From an uncultured Actinomyces sp. (GTDB lineage: Bacteria; Actinomycetota; Actinomycetes; Actinomycetales; Actinomycetaceae): DNA of 17,664 nucleotides. The stretch is taken from the NCBI GenBank assembly GCA_916719935.1, contig CAKAPY010000005.1, positions 1 to 17,664 on the forward strand. Reading direction: 5' to 3'. Under the pieces are notes generated by a model. The model had not been told where the DNA came from, ran no database searches, and was given only the letters and a program-made list of their open reading frames with translations. Made by a program: the position numbers and the translations under genes. Shown piece after piece: positions 1 to 8,363 of this stretch (position 1 is the stretch's first letter; each line of letters begins with the position of its first letter).

Positions 1-27
1 GGGGAGCCGGATTGAATCCGACTCCCC
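1..27 (-). terminator. Probable terminator of the OPT transporter gene
   Basis: The arms GGGGAG (1-6) and CTCCCC (22-27) pair. Inside them CGGATT (8-13) pairs with AATCCG (15-20) around a very tight centre, so in practice the loop would be about five bases. The hairpin starts 22 nt past the stop codon of the minus-strand OPT gene. Any U-tract on the minus strand would lie before position 1, so the call rests on the stem and its position alone. Confidence 0.6.
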
Positions 28-49
28 TCAAACTGTAGGTGAGCGACGC

Positions 50-2071
50 TCAGTGCACGTCGATAGCTTCCTCAGCTCCGGCCTCGGGAAGGGTAGGCTC
101 ACTATCCGTGCGCGCAACCACTCCACGAATCCAGCGGTAGAGGAGGGCAATGCTTCCGATGAAGAAGATTGCACCAATGAAGGTTGCTGGCGTTGCGAAG
201 GAATCGCCCACGACGGCAAGTGGTTCTTCACTTCCTGTCGCGCCAACAATGCCCGCGTAGATCACGCCAAAGAGGCTCTCGCCGACGATCAAGCCGGTTG
301 CCAAAAGCGTTCCCATACGGCGAGCGCGTTCGGGATCCTTGCGAGTGCCAGACCAGCGATCGTAGAAGAAGCCGATGATGCCACCGACGGGGATCAAAAT
401 GGTCAGCGAGGCGGGCAGATACATGCCCATGCCCACAGCCAAAGGCGGCAGAGCAAGACGACGCTTCGTCGTGAGGTTCAAAACCTCATCGATAATGATG
501 ACAGCAACACCGATGATGGCGCCCAGACCCAGCAGACTCCAGTCCTGGGTTCCACCGATGACACCCTTTGCGAGAGAAGAAATCAGCGAGGCCTGAGGAG
601 CAGCAAGCGCGTCAGCACCAGCATTGGGAGCTCCCTGGAAGCCGAAGGCATTCTGCATGAGGTTCAAAACCGGAGGAATGATAAGCGCGCCAAAAACAAC
701 ACCGATGACCAAAGCCACCTGCTGCTTCCACGGAGTTGCGTTCACCAGCTGACCGGTCTTGAGGTCCTGCAGATTATCATTCGAAATCGTTGCAATACAG
801 AAGACAATCGCGGCGGTGAAAAGCGTGTAGGCAATCAGGGCTGTTGTCTCAGCGGCAGTGGAGCCGTGACCGTGAACGGCAACAATTGCCAGCGCTGTGA
901 GGACAACGACCAAAATGCCCACGCCGGATACGGGGCTATTGGACGAACCGATGAGGCCGGCCATGTAACCACAGACCGCTGCGACCAGAAGGCCGGCAAG
1001 AAGGGTGAAGATCACCGAAACGGCAATGAGCATTGCAGTGTTGTGCGCGATTTCCGTTCCGTTTGTAAACAGCCAGAGCAGGCCGCCCACGGGGATCATC
1101 GACAGCACAATCACCAGTGCGACGATCGTGATCGGGATGTCACGTTCGGTCTGAGGAACTTCACCGCCGTCGTGACGGGTGTGCGAGGAGCGCATTGCGT
1201 CGCGGATTCCCTTGATGATGGGGGAAATGATCTTGACCAGAGTCCAGATCGCAGCAACGGCCATGACGCCTGCACCGATGTAACGCACCTGGCTGGAGAA
1301 AACTGTACTCACGATGTCTGACACATCCGAGCCATCAAGCTGACCTGCACTGAAGTAGGGGATCAGGATGAAGTAGGAGACGAACATGCCGATGAGCATC
1401 GCGATGCCGACGGTCAATCCGACGAGGTGTCCAACGCCGATCAAAGCAAGCGACAGGGAAGTGCCGATTGAGGTTGCGCCGGCTCCGAGTTTAAATGTCG
1501 CGGAGAGCGATGACGCTGCAACCTTCATGTAGGACAGCAAAGACATCACTGCGGAGCAGATTGCGCCCCAAATGATTGCGTGCAGGCCAAGAGTATTGTC
1601 GTTCGACTTCTCGTGTGCATCGCCGACTTTGAGGATCTCGGCTCCCGCAACACCTTCGGGGTAGGGGAGATCAGATCCGGTCACCAGCGCGCGACGCAGC
1701 GGGATCGAGTACATAACGCCCAGAAGGCCACCGACTGCGCAGACGGCCATTGTCGTCCAGTAGGGAAAACCGCTCCACCAGCCGACAATGACCAAGCCGG
1801 GGAGGATGAAGATCACTGCGGAGAGAGTTCCTGCAGCAGATGCAATCGTTTGGACGATGTTGTTTTCTTGGATGGTGTGATCGGCAAAAAACCGTAGAAT
1901 TGCCATCGAGATGACGGCTGCAGGGATCGAGGTTGCGAAGGTTAATCCGACTTTCAATCCGAGGTAAACGTTTGCCGCGGTAAACAATAGGGTGATAATT
2001 CCACCGATAATAATGCCGCGGAAGGTCAATTCCTTCAGTGACGAGCGGGTGCTCGTTGTAGGCGTAGACAC
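50..2071 (-). CDS. OPT-family oligopeptide transporter
   Basis: This 673-aa integral membrane protein is hydrophobic almost throughout and is predicted to import short peptides or metal-chelator conjugates by proton symport. It has the family signature LPYPEGVAGAEIL near residues 135-150, just after the first membrane segments. Its length is normal for prokaryotic OPT proteins. The start is GTG (2069-2071), preceded on the minus strand by GGAAAGG about six nt upstream. The first 12 residues (Ser/Thr-rich, then Arg) are polar and the first membrane helix begins near residue 18. It is divergent from the MFS gene at 2238 and has its own hairpin at 1-27. The substrate cannot be told from the sequence; peptides are favoured because two peptidase genes lie nearby. 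The family call is firm. Confidence 0.93.
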   Translation of the reverse strand: MSTPTTSTRSSLKELTFRGIIIGGIITLLFTAANVYLGLKVGLTFATSIPAAVISMAILRFFADHTIQENNIVQTIASAAGTLSAVIFILPGLVIVGWWSGFPYWTTMAVCAVGGLLGVMYSIPLRRALVTGSDLPYPEGVAGAEILKVGDAHEKSNDNTLGLHAIIWGAICSAVMSLLSYMKVAASSLSATFKLGAGATSIGTSLSLALIGVGHLVGLTVGIAMLIGMFVSYFILIPYFSAGQLDGSDVSDIVSTVFSSQVRYIGAGVMAVAAIWTLVKIISPIIKGIRDAMRSSHTRHDGGEVPQTERDIPITIVALVIVLSMIPVGGLLWLFTNGTEIAHNTAMLIAVSVIFTLLAGLLVAAVCGYMAGLIGSSNSPVSGVGILVVVLTALAIVAVHGHGSTAAETTALIAYTLFTAAIVFCIATISNDNLQDLKTGQLVNATPWKQQVALVIGVVFGALIIPPVLNLMQNAFGFQGAPNAGADALAAPQASLISSLAKGVIGGTQDWSLLGLGAIIGVAVIIIDEVLNLTTKRRLALPPLAVGMGMYLPASLTILIPVGGIIGFFYDRWSGTRKDPERARRMGTLLATGLIVGESLFGVIYAGIVGATGSEEPLAVVGDSFATPATFIGAIFFIGSIALLYRWIRGVVARTDSEPTLPEAGAEEAIDVH

Positions 2072-2237
2072 GTGAATCCTTTCCGTGTGCTGACGGAGTG
2101 GCCGCTAATGCGGTCATCTGTCGGTCAGACTAGTGATTTCAAGTTTAATCTCCTTATGAAAATAAAGTTCAATGCATGGTCACAATTTGGGAAAGTTTCG
2201 TAAATGCTGGAGATAATGAAATGAAGAACACACAGTG
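2072..2237. promoter_or_regulatory. Divergent promoter region, OPT transporter and MFS permease
   Basis: This AT-richer gap separates two divergent starts. Toward the MFS gene, GATAAT (2212-2217) is one base from the -10 consensus, but no good -35 lies at 16-18 nt; TTGGGA at 2187-2192 is 19 nt away. Toward the OPT gene, TAAACT and TTGAAC occur on the minus strand, also with a long spacer. No strong palindromic operator was seen. Both promoters are tentative. Confidence 0.35.
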
Positions 2238-3521
2238 ATGATGACTGATCAGCGAAAATCGTATTCCCGAGCCGCAGTCTCGACGTCTCTTGCCTTCCTC
2301 GGCATTGTCGTGATGAGTATGACCATGCGTTCCGGGGCAACTTCAATTGGGCCGTTGCTTGGAGATATTTCGCAGGCCTATCACGCGGGCGCGGGTGCAC
2401 TGGGAGTTCTTTCTGCTCTTCCCTGTTTGGTTTTTGCAGGTGTCGGCCTGATGGCTGTCCCCATGTCGAAGCGTTGGGGGATGAGTCTGATCCTTACGCT
2501 TGGGACTTTCATCAGCGGACTTGGTTTGCTTCTTCGTCCCTGGGCTGGGAACTTTACTTTCTTCTGCGTTCTCAGTGTTGTTGCTCTGGTTGGGCCCGCG
2601 CTGGCTAATGTCTTGGTTCCCGCGTGGATTAAGTACCACGAGGCCGGGAGAGGGACACTGCTTGTTACTGCCTATGGGACGCTCCTTTTGATCGGCGGTG
2701 CCTTTGGCTCAGCGCTTGCTGTTCCTCTTGCCGGCAGGGACGGCGGTTATTGGCAGTATTCTCTGGCGGCTTGGGTAGTCTTTGCTTTCTTGGCAGGTCT
2801 GGTGTGGATCAGGATTGCAGTGCGTGCAGGCAAGGATCGGCCTGATGGTATAGCGGCGCGGGGAGGGCATGAATCGCCCCTGGACAATGAACCTCAAAAT
2901 CAGGAAGAGCCTCAGCGGGCGTCTACCTCGAGATTACCAATCTACCGCTCGCGAACAGCCATTGCTCTGGTTCTTGGATTTGGGCTGCAATCACTCAACG
3001 CCTATGTGCAATTTGCCTTCCTTCCTCAAATTCTGATCAACGCAGGGTATTCTGCATCCTTTGCATCTCTCATGGCAGCACTGGTGAATTTGTGGGCGGT
3101 TGTTGGTGGCTTAGTGATTCCCTTCATGATTGATACCGTTGGAACGCATATTCCGTGGCTCGCAGCATTCTTGGGCCTTCTCGCCTTCAGCGGTTGGATT
3201 GGGCTTGCAGCGTTCCCCGGGAGCTACGCGCTGCTCTGGGTATCGCTCTTAGCAATTGGAGGTTTTACCTTCCCGCTGATTTTGGCGCTCATTCCCGCAC
3301 GCTCTCGCGATGCTGCAGTAACTGCGGATCTGTCGGCCTTGGTTCAACCTATTGGCTATATCATTGCTGCACTTGGACCGATTGGTTTTGGTTTTTTGCT
3401 TCAATCGCTTGGGAATCAGACCATTCCATTGATTGCCATGTCTGTAACCGGTTTACTCATGGGCGCAGCGACCTTCGTTGGTGCCGGAACTGGAATGATC
3501 GATGATGAGCTTGAAGCCTAA
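2238..3521 (+). CDS. MFS permease, CynX/NimT (cyanate transporter-like) family
   Basis: This is a protein of about 427 aa with 12 predicted membrane helices in two halves. They are split by a polar cytoplasmic loop of roughly 45 residues (about 190-235), rich in Glu, Gln and Arg. The N-terminal half matches the CynX/NimT pattern: RSGATSIGPLLGDI in helix 1, a Leu/Pro-rich helix 2 (GVLSALPCLVFAGVG), and GPALANVLVPAWIK in helix 4. Family members move cyanate, 2-nitroimidazole or other small organic anions, so the substrate here is open. Three starts are possible: GTG 2235, ATG 2238 and ATG 2241. ATG 2238 is chosen because a weak GAAGAA (2223-2228) lies nine nt upstream, but the others cannot be excluded. 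The gene stands alone and converges on pepN through a shared hairpin. No cyanase or other partner gene is next to it. Confidence 0.87.
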   Translation: MMTDQRKSYSRAAVSTSLAFLGIVVMSMTMRSGATSIGPLLGDISQAYHAGAGALGVLSALPCLVFAGVGLMAVPMSKRWGMSLILTLGTFISGLGLLLRPWAGNFTFFCVLSVVALVGPALANVLVPAWIKYHEAGRGTLLVTAYGTLLLIGGAFGSALAVPLAGRDGGYWQYSLAAWVVFAFLAGLVWIRIAVRAGKDRPDGIAARGGHESPLDNEPQNQEEPQRASTSRLPIYRSRTAIALVLGFGLQSLNAYVQFAFLPQILINAGYSASFASLMAALVNLWAVVGGLVIPFMIDTVGTHIPWLAAFLGLLAFSGWIGLAAFPGSYALLWVSLLAIGGFTFPLILALIPARSRDAAVTADLSALVQPIGYIIAALGPIGFGFLLQSLGNQTIPLIAMSVTGLLMGAATFVGAGTGMIDDELEA

Positions 3522-3532
3522 ACCCGTATAAA

Positions 3533-3571
3533 AACGGAGGGGTTGGTTCCATGTGAACCAACCCCTCCGTT
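3533..3571. terminator. Bidirectional terminator between the MFS gene and pepN
   Basis: There is a perfect 17-bp stem: 3533-3549 (AACGGAGGGGTTGGTTC) pairs with 3555-3571 around the five-base loop CATGT. For the minus-strand pepN transcript the stem is followed by a run of five U (the A-run at 3530-3534), a standard intrinsic terminator. For the plus-strand MFS transcript the tail after the stem (TTCATG) is poor in U, so termination there may be weaker. Confidence 0.9.
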
Positions 3572-3584
3572 CATGTCGCTAATA

Positions 3585-6143
3585 TCAGTTCAGGTCTGCT
3601 GCCTGAGCGTTCAAATTGCGCTCCGTGGTCGAAATCTGCTCGCGGAGCAGGCGAACCAAAGCAGCTGATGCCGCCGGGTGATTGGAGATCCACTCGTTTC
3701 CCTTGGCGATCGGATCGATGCCCTGGACGTATCCCGCAAGGGCCTTGGGGAACATCAAGGTGACAATATCTTCAGCGATGTGGAAGGTGTGATCCTTCCA
3801 GATCTGCTCAAGAGAATCGAAGTAGTCGGCAACCACCGGGACATACATTTCCGGGTTCGTTCGCGCCTGGGCCCAGAAGCCCGAGACCATCGCCCAACGG
3901 GTGTCATTGGGAATGGACAGATCACGAAGAACGGCATCCCACGTCTGCTGCTTGACACCTTGATCGGGCACGGCGGCTCGCGCAGCGGCGGCCTTCTGGT
4001 GACCCGTCATCGTGTCGTCCTCGGTCTCAAGGGCTGCGATCTCGGCCTCGCCTGCAACGCCTCCGCGTACCAGAGCAATGAGGAGAGCCCAGCGCAGGTC
4101 GACGTCCAGATCCAAGCCCATCAGGGTCTGGGTCCCATCGTAGAGTCCCTGAAGGGCCTCGAAGTGCTCGGGGAGAACGGCGCAGTGCGCAAGCTCGCGT
4201 ACAAAAAGCTGCTGTTCGTCGGAGTGAGCGGCCGCGGTACGCGCAAGGATGAGCAAGCCTGAAGCAACGCGCTCTTGTAGAGCAGCACGCTTTGAGGGTG
4301 CGACGTAGGTCTCCAGTGCTTGGTCAAGGTGACGCAGGTAGAGACGCAGCATGGTCGCATTGCGCTCAACAGGCAGAGCGGCGAGCAGCAGCGTGAGGTA
4401 GTCGTGTGCGGGCATCTCGCCATCGCGGGTCATGTCCCAAGCCGAGGCCATGATGACACCGCGAGTCAAAGAATCCTCGAAGCGGGAGATATTACGGATT
4501 GCGAAGTCAAGAGACTGCGGATCCAAGCGAACCTTTGCGTACGCCAGATCTTGGTCGTTAATAAGGATGAGATCGGGGCGTGCGATTCCCTGAGCTTCCT
4601 CGATAACGGTCGAGGCGCCATCAACATCGAGTTCCTGAGTGAAGACGCGAGAGATTGTTCCCTCTTCGTTTGCGCTGTAGCCGGAAACGACTAGACGGTG
4701 AGGACGAAGAGAAGATCCCTCGGAGAAGGATTCCTGCAGCACAGCGAGCTTGGTGATTGTCCCGTTATCGTCGACCTCGATTTCGGGGCGAAGCAGAGTG
4801 ATGCCTGCTTCTTCCAACCAGACTCGTGACCACTGCTTGAGATCGCGACCCGAGGCCTTTTCAAGTTCGTCAAGAAGATCTGCCAAGGTGGCGTTCTGGT
4901 AGGAGTGCTTCGTCAGGTATTCATGCAGGCCTGTGAAGAAGTGTTCGCGGCCAACATAGCTGACCAGCTGGCGAAGAACTGATGCTCCCTTTGCGTAGGT
5001 AATGCCGTCGAAGTTCACCTCGACGTCGGCAAGATCACGGATCTCAGCGGTAATGGGGTGGGTGGTGGGGAGCTGATCCTGGTTCATGCCCCAGTCCTTG
5101 CGGAGCATGAAGCCGGTCCAACCTTCTGTGTATTCGGTTGCTTCAGCCAGAGCCAAGTGGCTCATGAATTCAGCGAAAGACTCATTGAGCCACAGATCAT
5201 TCCACCACTTCATGGTGACTAGATCGCCAAACCACATGTGAGCCAGCTCGTGGAGGATCGTATTGGCACGAGCTTCCAAGTCAGCAGTCGTGGGGCGGGT
5301 ACGGAAAATGTACTGGTCGCGGAAAGTGACACAGCCGGCGTTCTCCATCGCACCTGCGTTGTATTCGGGGACGAAGATCTGGTCGTAGGTCTTGAAGGGG
5401 TAAGGAATTCCGTAAGCGGCCTCGAAGAAGGAGAATCCCTGGCGGGTGATTTCGAGGATGCGATCAGAATCCAGGGAGTCGATGAGGGATGCGCGGCACC
5501 ATACGCCGAGGGGAATCGTGCGGCCATCGCTGGAGACTAGGGAATCGGTTACGCCCTGGTAGGGGCCAGCGATAATCGCAGTGATGTAGGTGGAGATGCG
5601 CTCGGTCTCTTCGAAACGATACGTCCAGCGATCCTCGTGAACCTCAGGCTCGGGGGTAGCCGAGTTCGAGAAGACCTTCCAGCCTGCAGGAACGGTGACC
5701 GTGAAAGTAAAGGTCGCCTTGAGGTCTGGCTGCTCGAAAGTCGTAAAGACGCGGCGGGCATCGGGAACCTCGAACTGCGAGTAGCAGTAGGCCTGTGAAT
5801 CTGCGGGGTCCACGAAGCGGTGAAGGCCTTCACCGGTGTGCATGTACTGGCAGTCAGCCTCGACAGTCAAGGTGTTGTGGGCCGCAAGCGGAGGAAGGGT
5901 AATACGGTTGTCCTGGTGAATCACCGGGTCCAAAGCTTCGCCGTTGAGGACGATCGAATGAATGTTATTCGAGACTAGATCAGCGAAGGTCGCCTCACCC
6001 TCAGTAGCGCTGAAGGTAACGGTGGTACGAGAAAGGAAGTCCTTGTCTCCGCGAGTGAGATCGAGTTCGACGTCGTAGTGATCAACTGAGATCACTGCTG
6101 CGCGCTGCTGTGCTTCTTCGCGCGTCAGGTTCAGGCCAGGCAT
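3585..6143 (-). CDS. pepN: Aminopeptidase N (M1 zinc metallopeptidase)
   Basis: This 852-aa cytoplasmic enzyme removes N-terminal residues from peptides. The M1 signatures are intact. The substrate-binding GAMEN motif lies at about residues 263-267. The zinc site HELAH starts at residue 298 (HELAHMWFGDLVTMKWWND), and the third zinc ligand is Glu in LNESFAEF about 19 residues after the second His. The N-terminal beta domain comes first. The alpha-helical C-terminal half, residues about 530-840, matches the ERAP1-like domain of actinobacterial PepN, and the length is typical. No signal peptide is visible. The start is ATG 6143, with GGAAGG six nt upstream. The gene ends at the shared hairpin 3533-3571. 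Its upstream region carries a perfect inverted repeat (6175-6191). It lies downstream of, and in the same direction as, the M13 peptidase gene, separated by 144 nt, so the two may be partly co-transcribed. Confidence 0.97.
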   Translation of the reverse strand: MPGLNLTREEAQQRAAVISVDHYDVELDLTRGDKDFLSRTTVTFSATEGEATFADLVSNNIHSIVLNGEALDPVIHQDNRITLPPLAAHNTLTVEADCQYMHTGEGLHRFVDPADSQAYCYSQFEVPDARRVFTTFEQPDLKATFTFTVTVPAGWKVFSNSATPEPEVHEDRWTYRFEETERISTYITAIIAGPYQGVTDSLVSSDGRTIPLGVWCRASLIDSLDSDRILEITRQGFSFFEAAYGIPYPFKTYDQIFVPEYNAGAMENAGCVTFRDQYIFRTRPTTADLEARANTILHELAHMWFGDLVTMKWWNDLWLNESFAEFMSHLALAEATEYTEGWTGFMLRKDWGMNQDQLPTTHPITAEIRDLADVEVNFDGITYAKGASVLRQLVSYVGREHFFTGLHEYLTKHSYQNATLADLLDELEKASGRDLKQWSRVWLEEAGITLLRPEIEVDDNGTITKLAVLQESFSEGSSLRPHRLVVSGYSANEEGTISRVFTQELDVDGASTVIEEAQGIARPDLILINDQDLAYAKVRLDPQSLDFAIRNISRFEDSLTRGVIMASAWDMTRDGEMPAHDYLTLLLAALPVERNATMLRLYLRHLDQALETYVAPSKRAALQERVASGLLILARTAAAHSDEQQLFVRELAHCAVLPEHFEALQGLYDGTQTLMGLDLDVDLRWALLIALVRGGVAGEAEIAALETEDDTMTGHQKAAAARAAVPDQGVKQQTWDAVLRDLSIPNDTRWAMVSGFWAQARTNPEMYVPVVADYFDSLEQIWKDHTFHIAEDIVTLMFPKALAGYVQGIDPIAKGNEWISNHPAASAALVRLLREQISTTERNLNAQAADLN

Positions 6144-6174
6144 TGCGTACCTTCCAATTGTGTTGACGATTCAC

Positions 6175-6191
6175 ACGCGCATGCTGCGCGT
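6175..6191. promoter_or_regulatory. Perfect inverted repeat upstream of pepN
   Basis: ACGCGCA (6175-6181) and TGCGCGT (6185-6191) are exact reverse complements around TGC, 32 nt before the pepN ATG. Just downstream on the minus strand, TGTGAATCGTCAACACA (6157-6173 on the plus strand) has TGTG and CACA ends. It resembles a CRP/GlxR-type site but has one extra base in the spacer. Either could be an operator. The first could instead be a 5'-UTR hairpin. A regulator cannot be assigned. Confidence 0.4.
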
Positions 6192-6287
6192 AAACGTGTT
6201 TATTTTTGCATGTTTAAGCCGATGGTGCGAACCTTGCCGCGCCATCTGTTGCATTGTTGTGACGAAATGGAAACTCAGTTGTCCGGG

Positions 6288-8252
6288 CTACCAAATACGA
6301 ACGCGTTCGTTGGGGGCGATCCATAGAGCATCATCGGGAGCCAGGTCATAGGCCTCGGCAAAGGAATCCATGTTCGCGACAACCTGATTGCAACGGAATT
6401 CTGCGGGGGAGTGCGGATCAATACTCAGGAGCTGTTTGGCGAATTCGCGACGGATAGCGGTCCTCCAACCGCGTGCCCAAGAAGTGAAGAAGCGTTGAGC
6501 TGCCGGTAGTCCATCTATCGCGGGGGCAGTTTGCGCTGTCTCTCCCTTTTCTTTCAAACGAGAGACGTAGGCCTGCCAAGCAATAGAAAGACCGGCGAGA
6601 TCTCCGATATTTTCGCCCAGAGTCAATGCTCCATTGACGTGGAGTGGCGGCTCCTCGCCCTCAAGATCGCGTGGAGTCAGAGCATCGTACTGTTCGATTA
6701 CGCGCTTTGTGCGTTCTTCGAAACGAGCGCGATCCTCCTCGGTCCACCAGTTCTCCAGATTTCCCTCTGCATCGAAACGTGAACCTTGGTCATCGAAGCC
6801 ATGGCCGATCTCATGACCGATAATCGCACCAATTGCGCCGAAATTCGATGCGTCATCGGCCTTGGGATCAAAGAAGGGTGCTTGAAGAATAGCCGCGGGG
6901 AAAACAATTTCGTTCATCGTCGGGTCGTAGTAGGCATTGACCGTTTGAGGTGTCATATGCCATTCACTGCGATCGACGGGGCCACCCAACTTATCCCAGC
7001 GGCGTTGAACGTGGAACCTAGTCGCGGCCTCGACAGTATCTACCAGGGAAAGAGACTCCACCTTCAGCGGCGAGTAGTCGATCCAACGGTCGGGGTAGCC
7101 AATCTTCGGCGTGAAAGTTGAGAGTTTCTTAAGAGCTGCTGCTCGCGTTTCTTCACCCATCCAGTCACATGTGGATAGGGCCTGCTGATAGGCCTCAAGA
7201 AGAGAATGAACAAGCTCATCCATGATGGCCTTGTTTTCGGGAGGGAAATGGCGTGACACCCAAATTTCACCCATCGCCTCGCCAAGGAGGGAAGATACCA
7301 GGGAAAGACCGCGCTTCCATCGGGGGCGAAGTTCCTCGGTTCCTGAAAGAGCTCGACCATGGAAGTTGAAAGACGCCTCAATAAACTCACTCGACAGCAG
7401 CATTGCGTATTCGTCGATGAGCGAATGCTCCATCCATAGTTTCAGTGTTTCAAGATCCGTTTGAGCCCAGAGCGCGGTTGCATGTTCAAGGAAGTCTGGC
7501 TGGGAGACGTTTAGAGTATCGACCTTATCGGTGGGAAGATGTGCGGACGTCGCCCATTCTTCCCAGGGGAATGACGGATAGGAATTGCACAGTTCCTTCC
7601 ATGTCATGGGGTGATCAGCCAAGAGCGGGTCGCGGTTCGAGACTGCATCGCGATGGAAGGAGGCAATCTGTGTCTCGAGTTCTTTCACCGCGTGTGCATG
7701 TTTAGCCGCCTGCTCCTCATCAATTCCGACAAGGGTGAAGAGGGTGGCAACGTAGGCTTCCCAGGCCTCGAGGATCGGGCGATGCTGCTCCTCGCGGTAG
7801 TAGGCCTCGTCGGGAAGTGAAATACCGCTTTGATAGATATCCAACTGGTGTTGGCTGGAGTTGTGGGCATCGGTGCCGACATAGCTCCCGAAGAGGCCGC
7901 CGATTCCTTCGTAGCGGAAAGTCCCCATCAAACGTGCGAGTTCGAGGTGTGTGCTCACGCTGCGCAGGCGTTCAAGCTTTCCTGCAATAGGGGAGTAGCC
8001 TGCGGTCTCGGCGGCTTCTTCATCCATGAAGGTGCCATAGAGATGGGCGATGAGTTCTGCATTGTGTCCTGGGATCTTGCCTAAGCTCGCGTCCTCGGCA
8101 ATCTCTTTTTCCCACAGCTCAGATTGATCGTGGAGCTGGTTGAAGATGCCGTCCATCGGTCGATCTGCAGGGATCTTGTGGCTGGTAAGCCATTGGCCGT
8201 TGATGAAGCGGTAGAAATCGTCTTGAGGACGGTAGCTTAGGGTCTCAGTCAT
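6288..8252 (-). CDS. pepO: M13-family (neprilysin-like) zinc endopeptidase
   Basis: This protein of about 654 aa belongs to the neprilysin/PepO family, which cuts internal bonds of oligopeptides. The zinc site HEIGH is at residues 480-484, followed by GFDDQGSRFDAEGN. The third ligand and its partner Asp are in ENIGDLAG near residue 545, and the substrate-binding NAYYDPTMNEI is near residue 430. The chain ends in VRIW, where family members usually end in a Cys-x-x-Trp form. The Cys is lost here, as expected for a cytoplasmic bacterial enzyme. No signal peptide or anchor helix is seen. ATG 8252 is preferred to the in-frame GTG 8288, because a TACAGT box ends six nt before the ATG, which fits a leaderless mRNA. 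The gene is divergent from glpA. The name pepO follows lactic acid bacterial usage and is a family-level label. Confidence 0.93.
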   Translation of the reverse strand: MTETLSYRPQDDFYRFINGQWLTSHKIPADRPMDGIFNQLHDQSELWEKEIAEDASLGKIPGHNAELIAHLYGTFMDEEAAETAGYSPIAGKLERLRSVSTHLELARLMGTFRYEGIGGLFGSYVGTDAHNSSQHQLDIYQSGISLPDEAYYREEQHRPILEAWEAYVATLFTLVGIDEEQAAKHAHAVKELETQIASFHRDAVSNRDPLLADHPMTWKELCNSYPSFPWEEWATSAHLPTDKVDTLNVSQPDFLEHATALWAQTDLETLKLWMEHSLIDEYAMLLSSEFIEASFNFHGRALSGTEELRPRWKRGLSLVSSLLGEAMGEIWVSRHFPPENKAIMDELVHSLLEAYQQALSTCDWMGEETRAAALKKLSTFTPKIGYPDRWIDYSPLKVESLSLVDTVEAATRFHVQRRWDKLGGPVDRSEWHMTPQTVNAYYDPTMNEIVFPAAILQAPFFDPKADDASNFGAIGAIIGHEIGHGFDDQGSRFDAEGNLENWWTEEDRARFEERTKRVIEQYDALTPRDLEGEEPPLHVNGALTLGENIGDLAGLSIAWQAYVSRLKEKGETAQTAPAIDGLPAAQRFFTSWARGWRTAIRREFAKQLLSIDPHSPAEFRCNQVVANMDSFAEAYDLAPDDALWIAPNERVRIW

Positions 8253-8258
8253 AGGGAC

Positions 8259-8264
8259 ACTGTA
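8259..8264 (-). promoter_or_regulatory. -10 box of a probable leaderless M13 peptidase mRNA
   Basis: On the minus strand TACAGT (TANNNT) is followed by exactly six bases (GTCCCT) and then the ATG of the M13 gene. No Shine-Dalgarno sequence is present. This spacing would place the transcript start at the ATG itself, a common arrangement in Actinobacteria. No clear -35 is seen; its expected place is occupied by the inverted repeat GGTGC-GATT-GCACC (8276-8289). Confidence 0.5.
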
Positions 8265-8288
8265 CGTTGCCCAGAGGTGCGATTGCAC

Positions 8289-8312
8289 CCCCTAATGTTT
8301 AGGGGTACCTAA
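8289..8312. promoter_or_regulatory. Cluster of DtxR/MntR-like half-sites upstream of the M13 gene
   Basis: Three half-sites alternate in direction: CCTAA (8291-8295), TTAGG (8299-8303) and CCTAA (8308-8312). The first pair forms the perfect repeat CCCCTAA-TGT-TTAGGGG (8289-8305). The second pair forms TTAGG-GGTA-CCTAA (8299-8312). TTAGG/CCTAA halves are the known core of DtxR-family metal repressor sites, though the classical 19-bp IdeR box has a longer spacer. The cluster begins just upstream of where the M13 promoter -35 would be, so binding there could block it. The regulator is inferred only. Confidence 0.45.
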
Positions 8313-8349
8313 GTTTCCTGTGAATGATTACATGGCAAACACCCCCGTC

Positions 8350-8363
8350 TGCACATATGTGCA
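8350..8363. promoter_or_regulatory. Perfect 14-bp palindrome upstream of glpABC
   Basis: TGCACATATGTGCA is its own reverse complement. It is flanked by CCGT (8345-8348) and ACGG (8366-8369), an outer dyad off-centre by one base. A further ATGTGCA lies at 8379-8385, 22 bp (about two helical turns) from the copy in the palindrome. It sits about 90 nt before the glpA start, a natural place for the operator of a regulator of the glp operon. It does not match the E. coli GlpR consensus or the GlxR site. Confidence 0.5.

Noticed and set aside
53..1321. 422-aa open frame on the plus strand opposite the OPT gene
   Set aside because: It is the antisense shadow of a hydrophobic membrane gene. Its translation is low-complexity, rich in Asp, Asn, Arg, Gln and His with no domain, and the OPT reading has clear family motifs.
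3678..4262. 194-aa plus-strand frame opposite pepN
   Set aside because: It is an antisense shadow within a well-supported aminopeptidase gene; it has no motif and no ribosome binding site was recognised.
8253..8288. GTG 8288 as the M13 peptidase start
   Set aside because: It adds 12 residues not typical of the family and would lie across the inferred promoter. ATG 8252 fits the -10 spacing.
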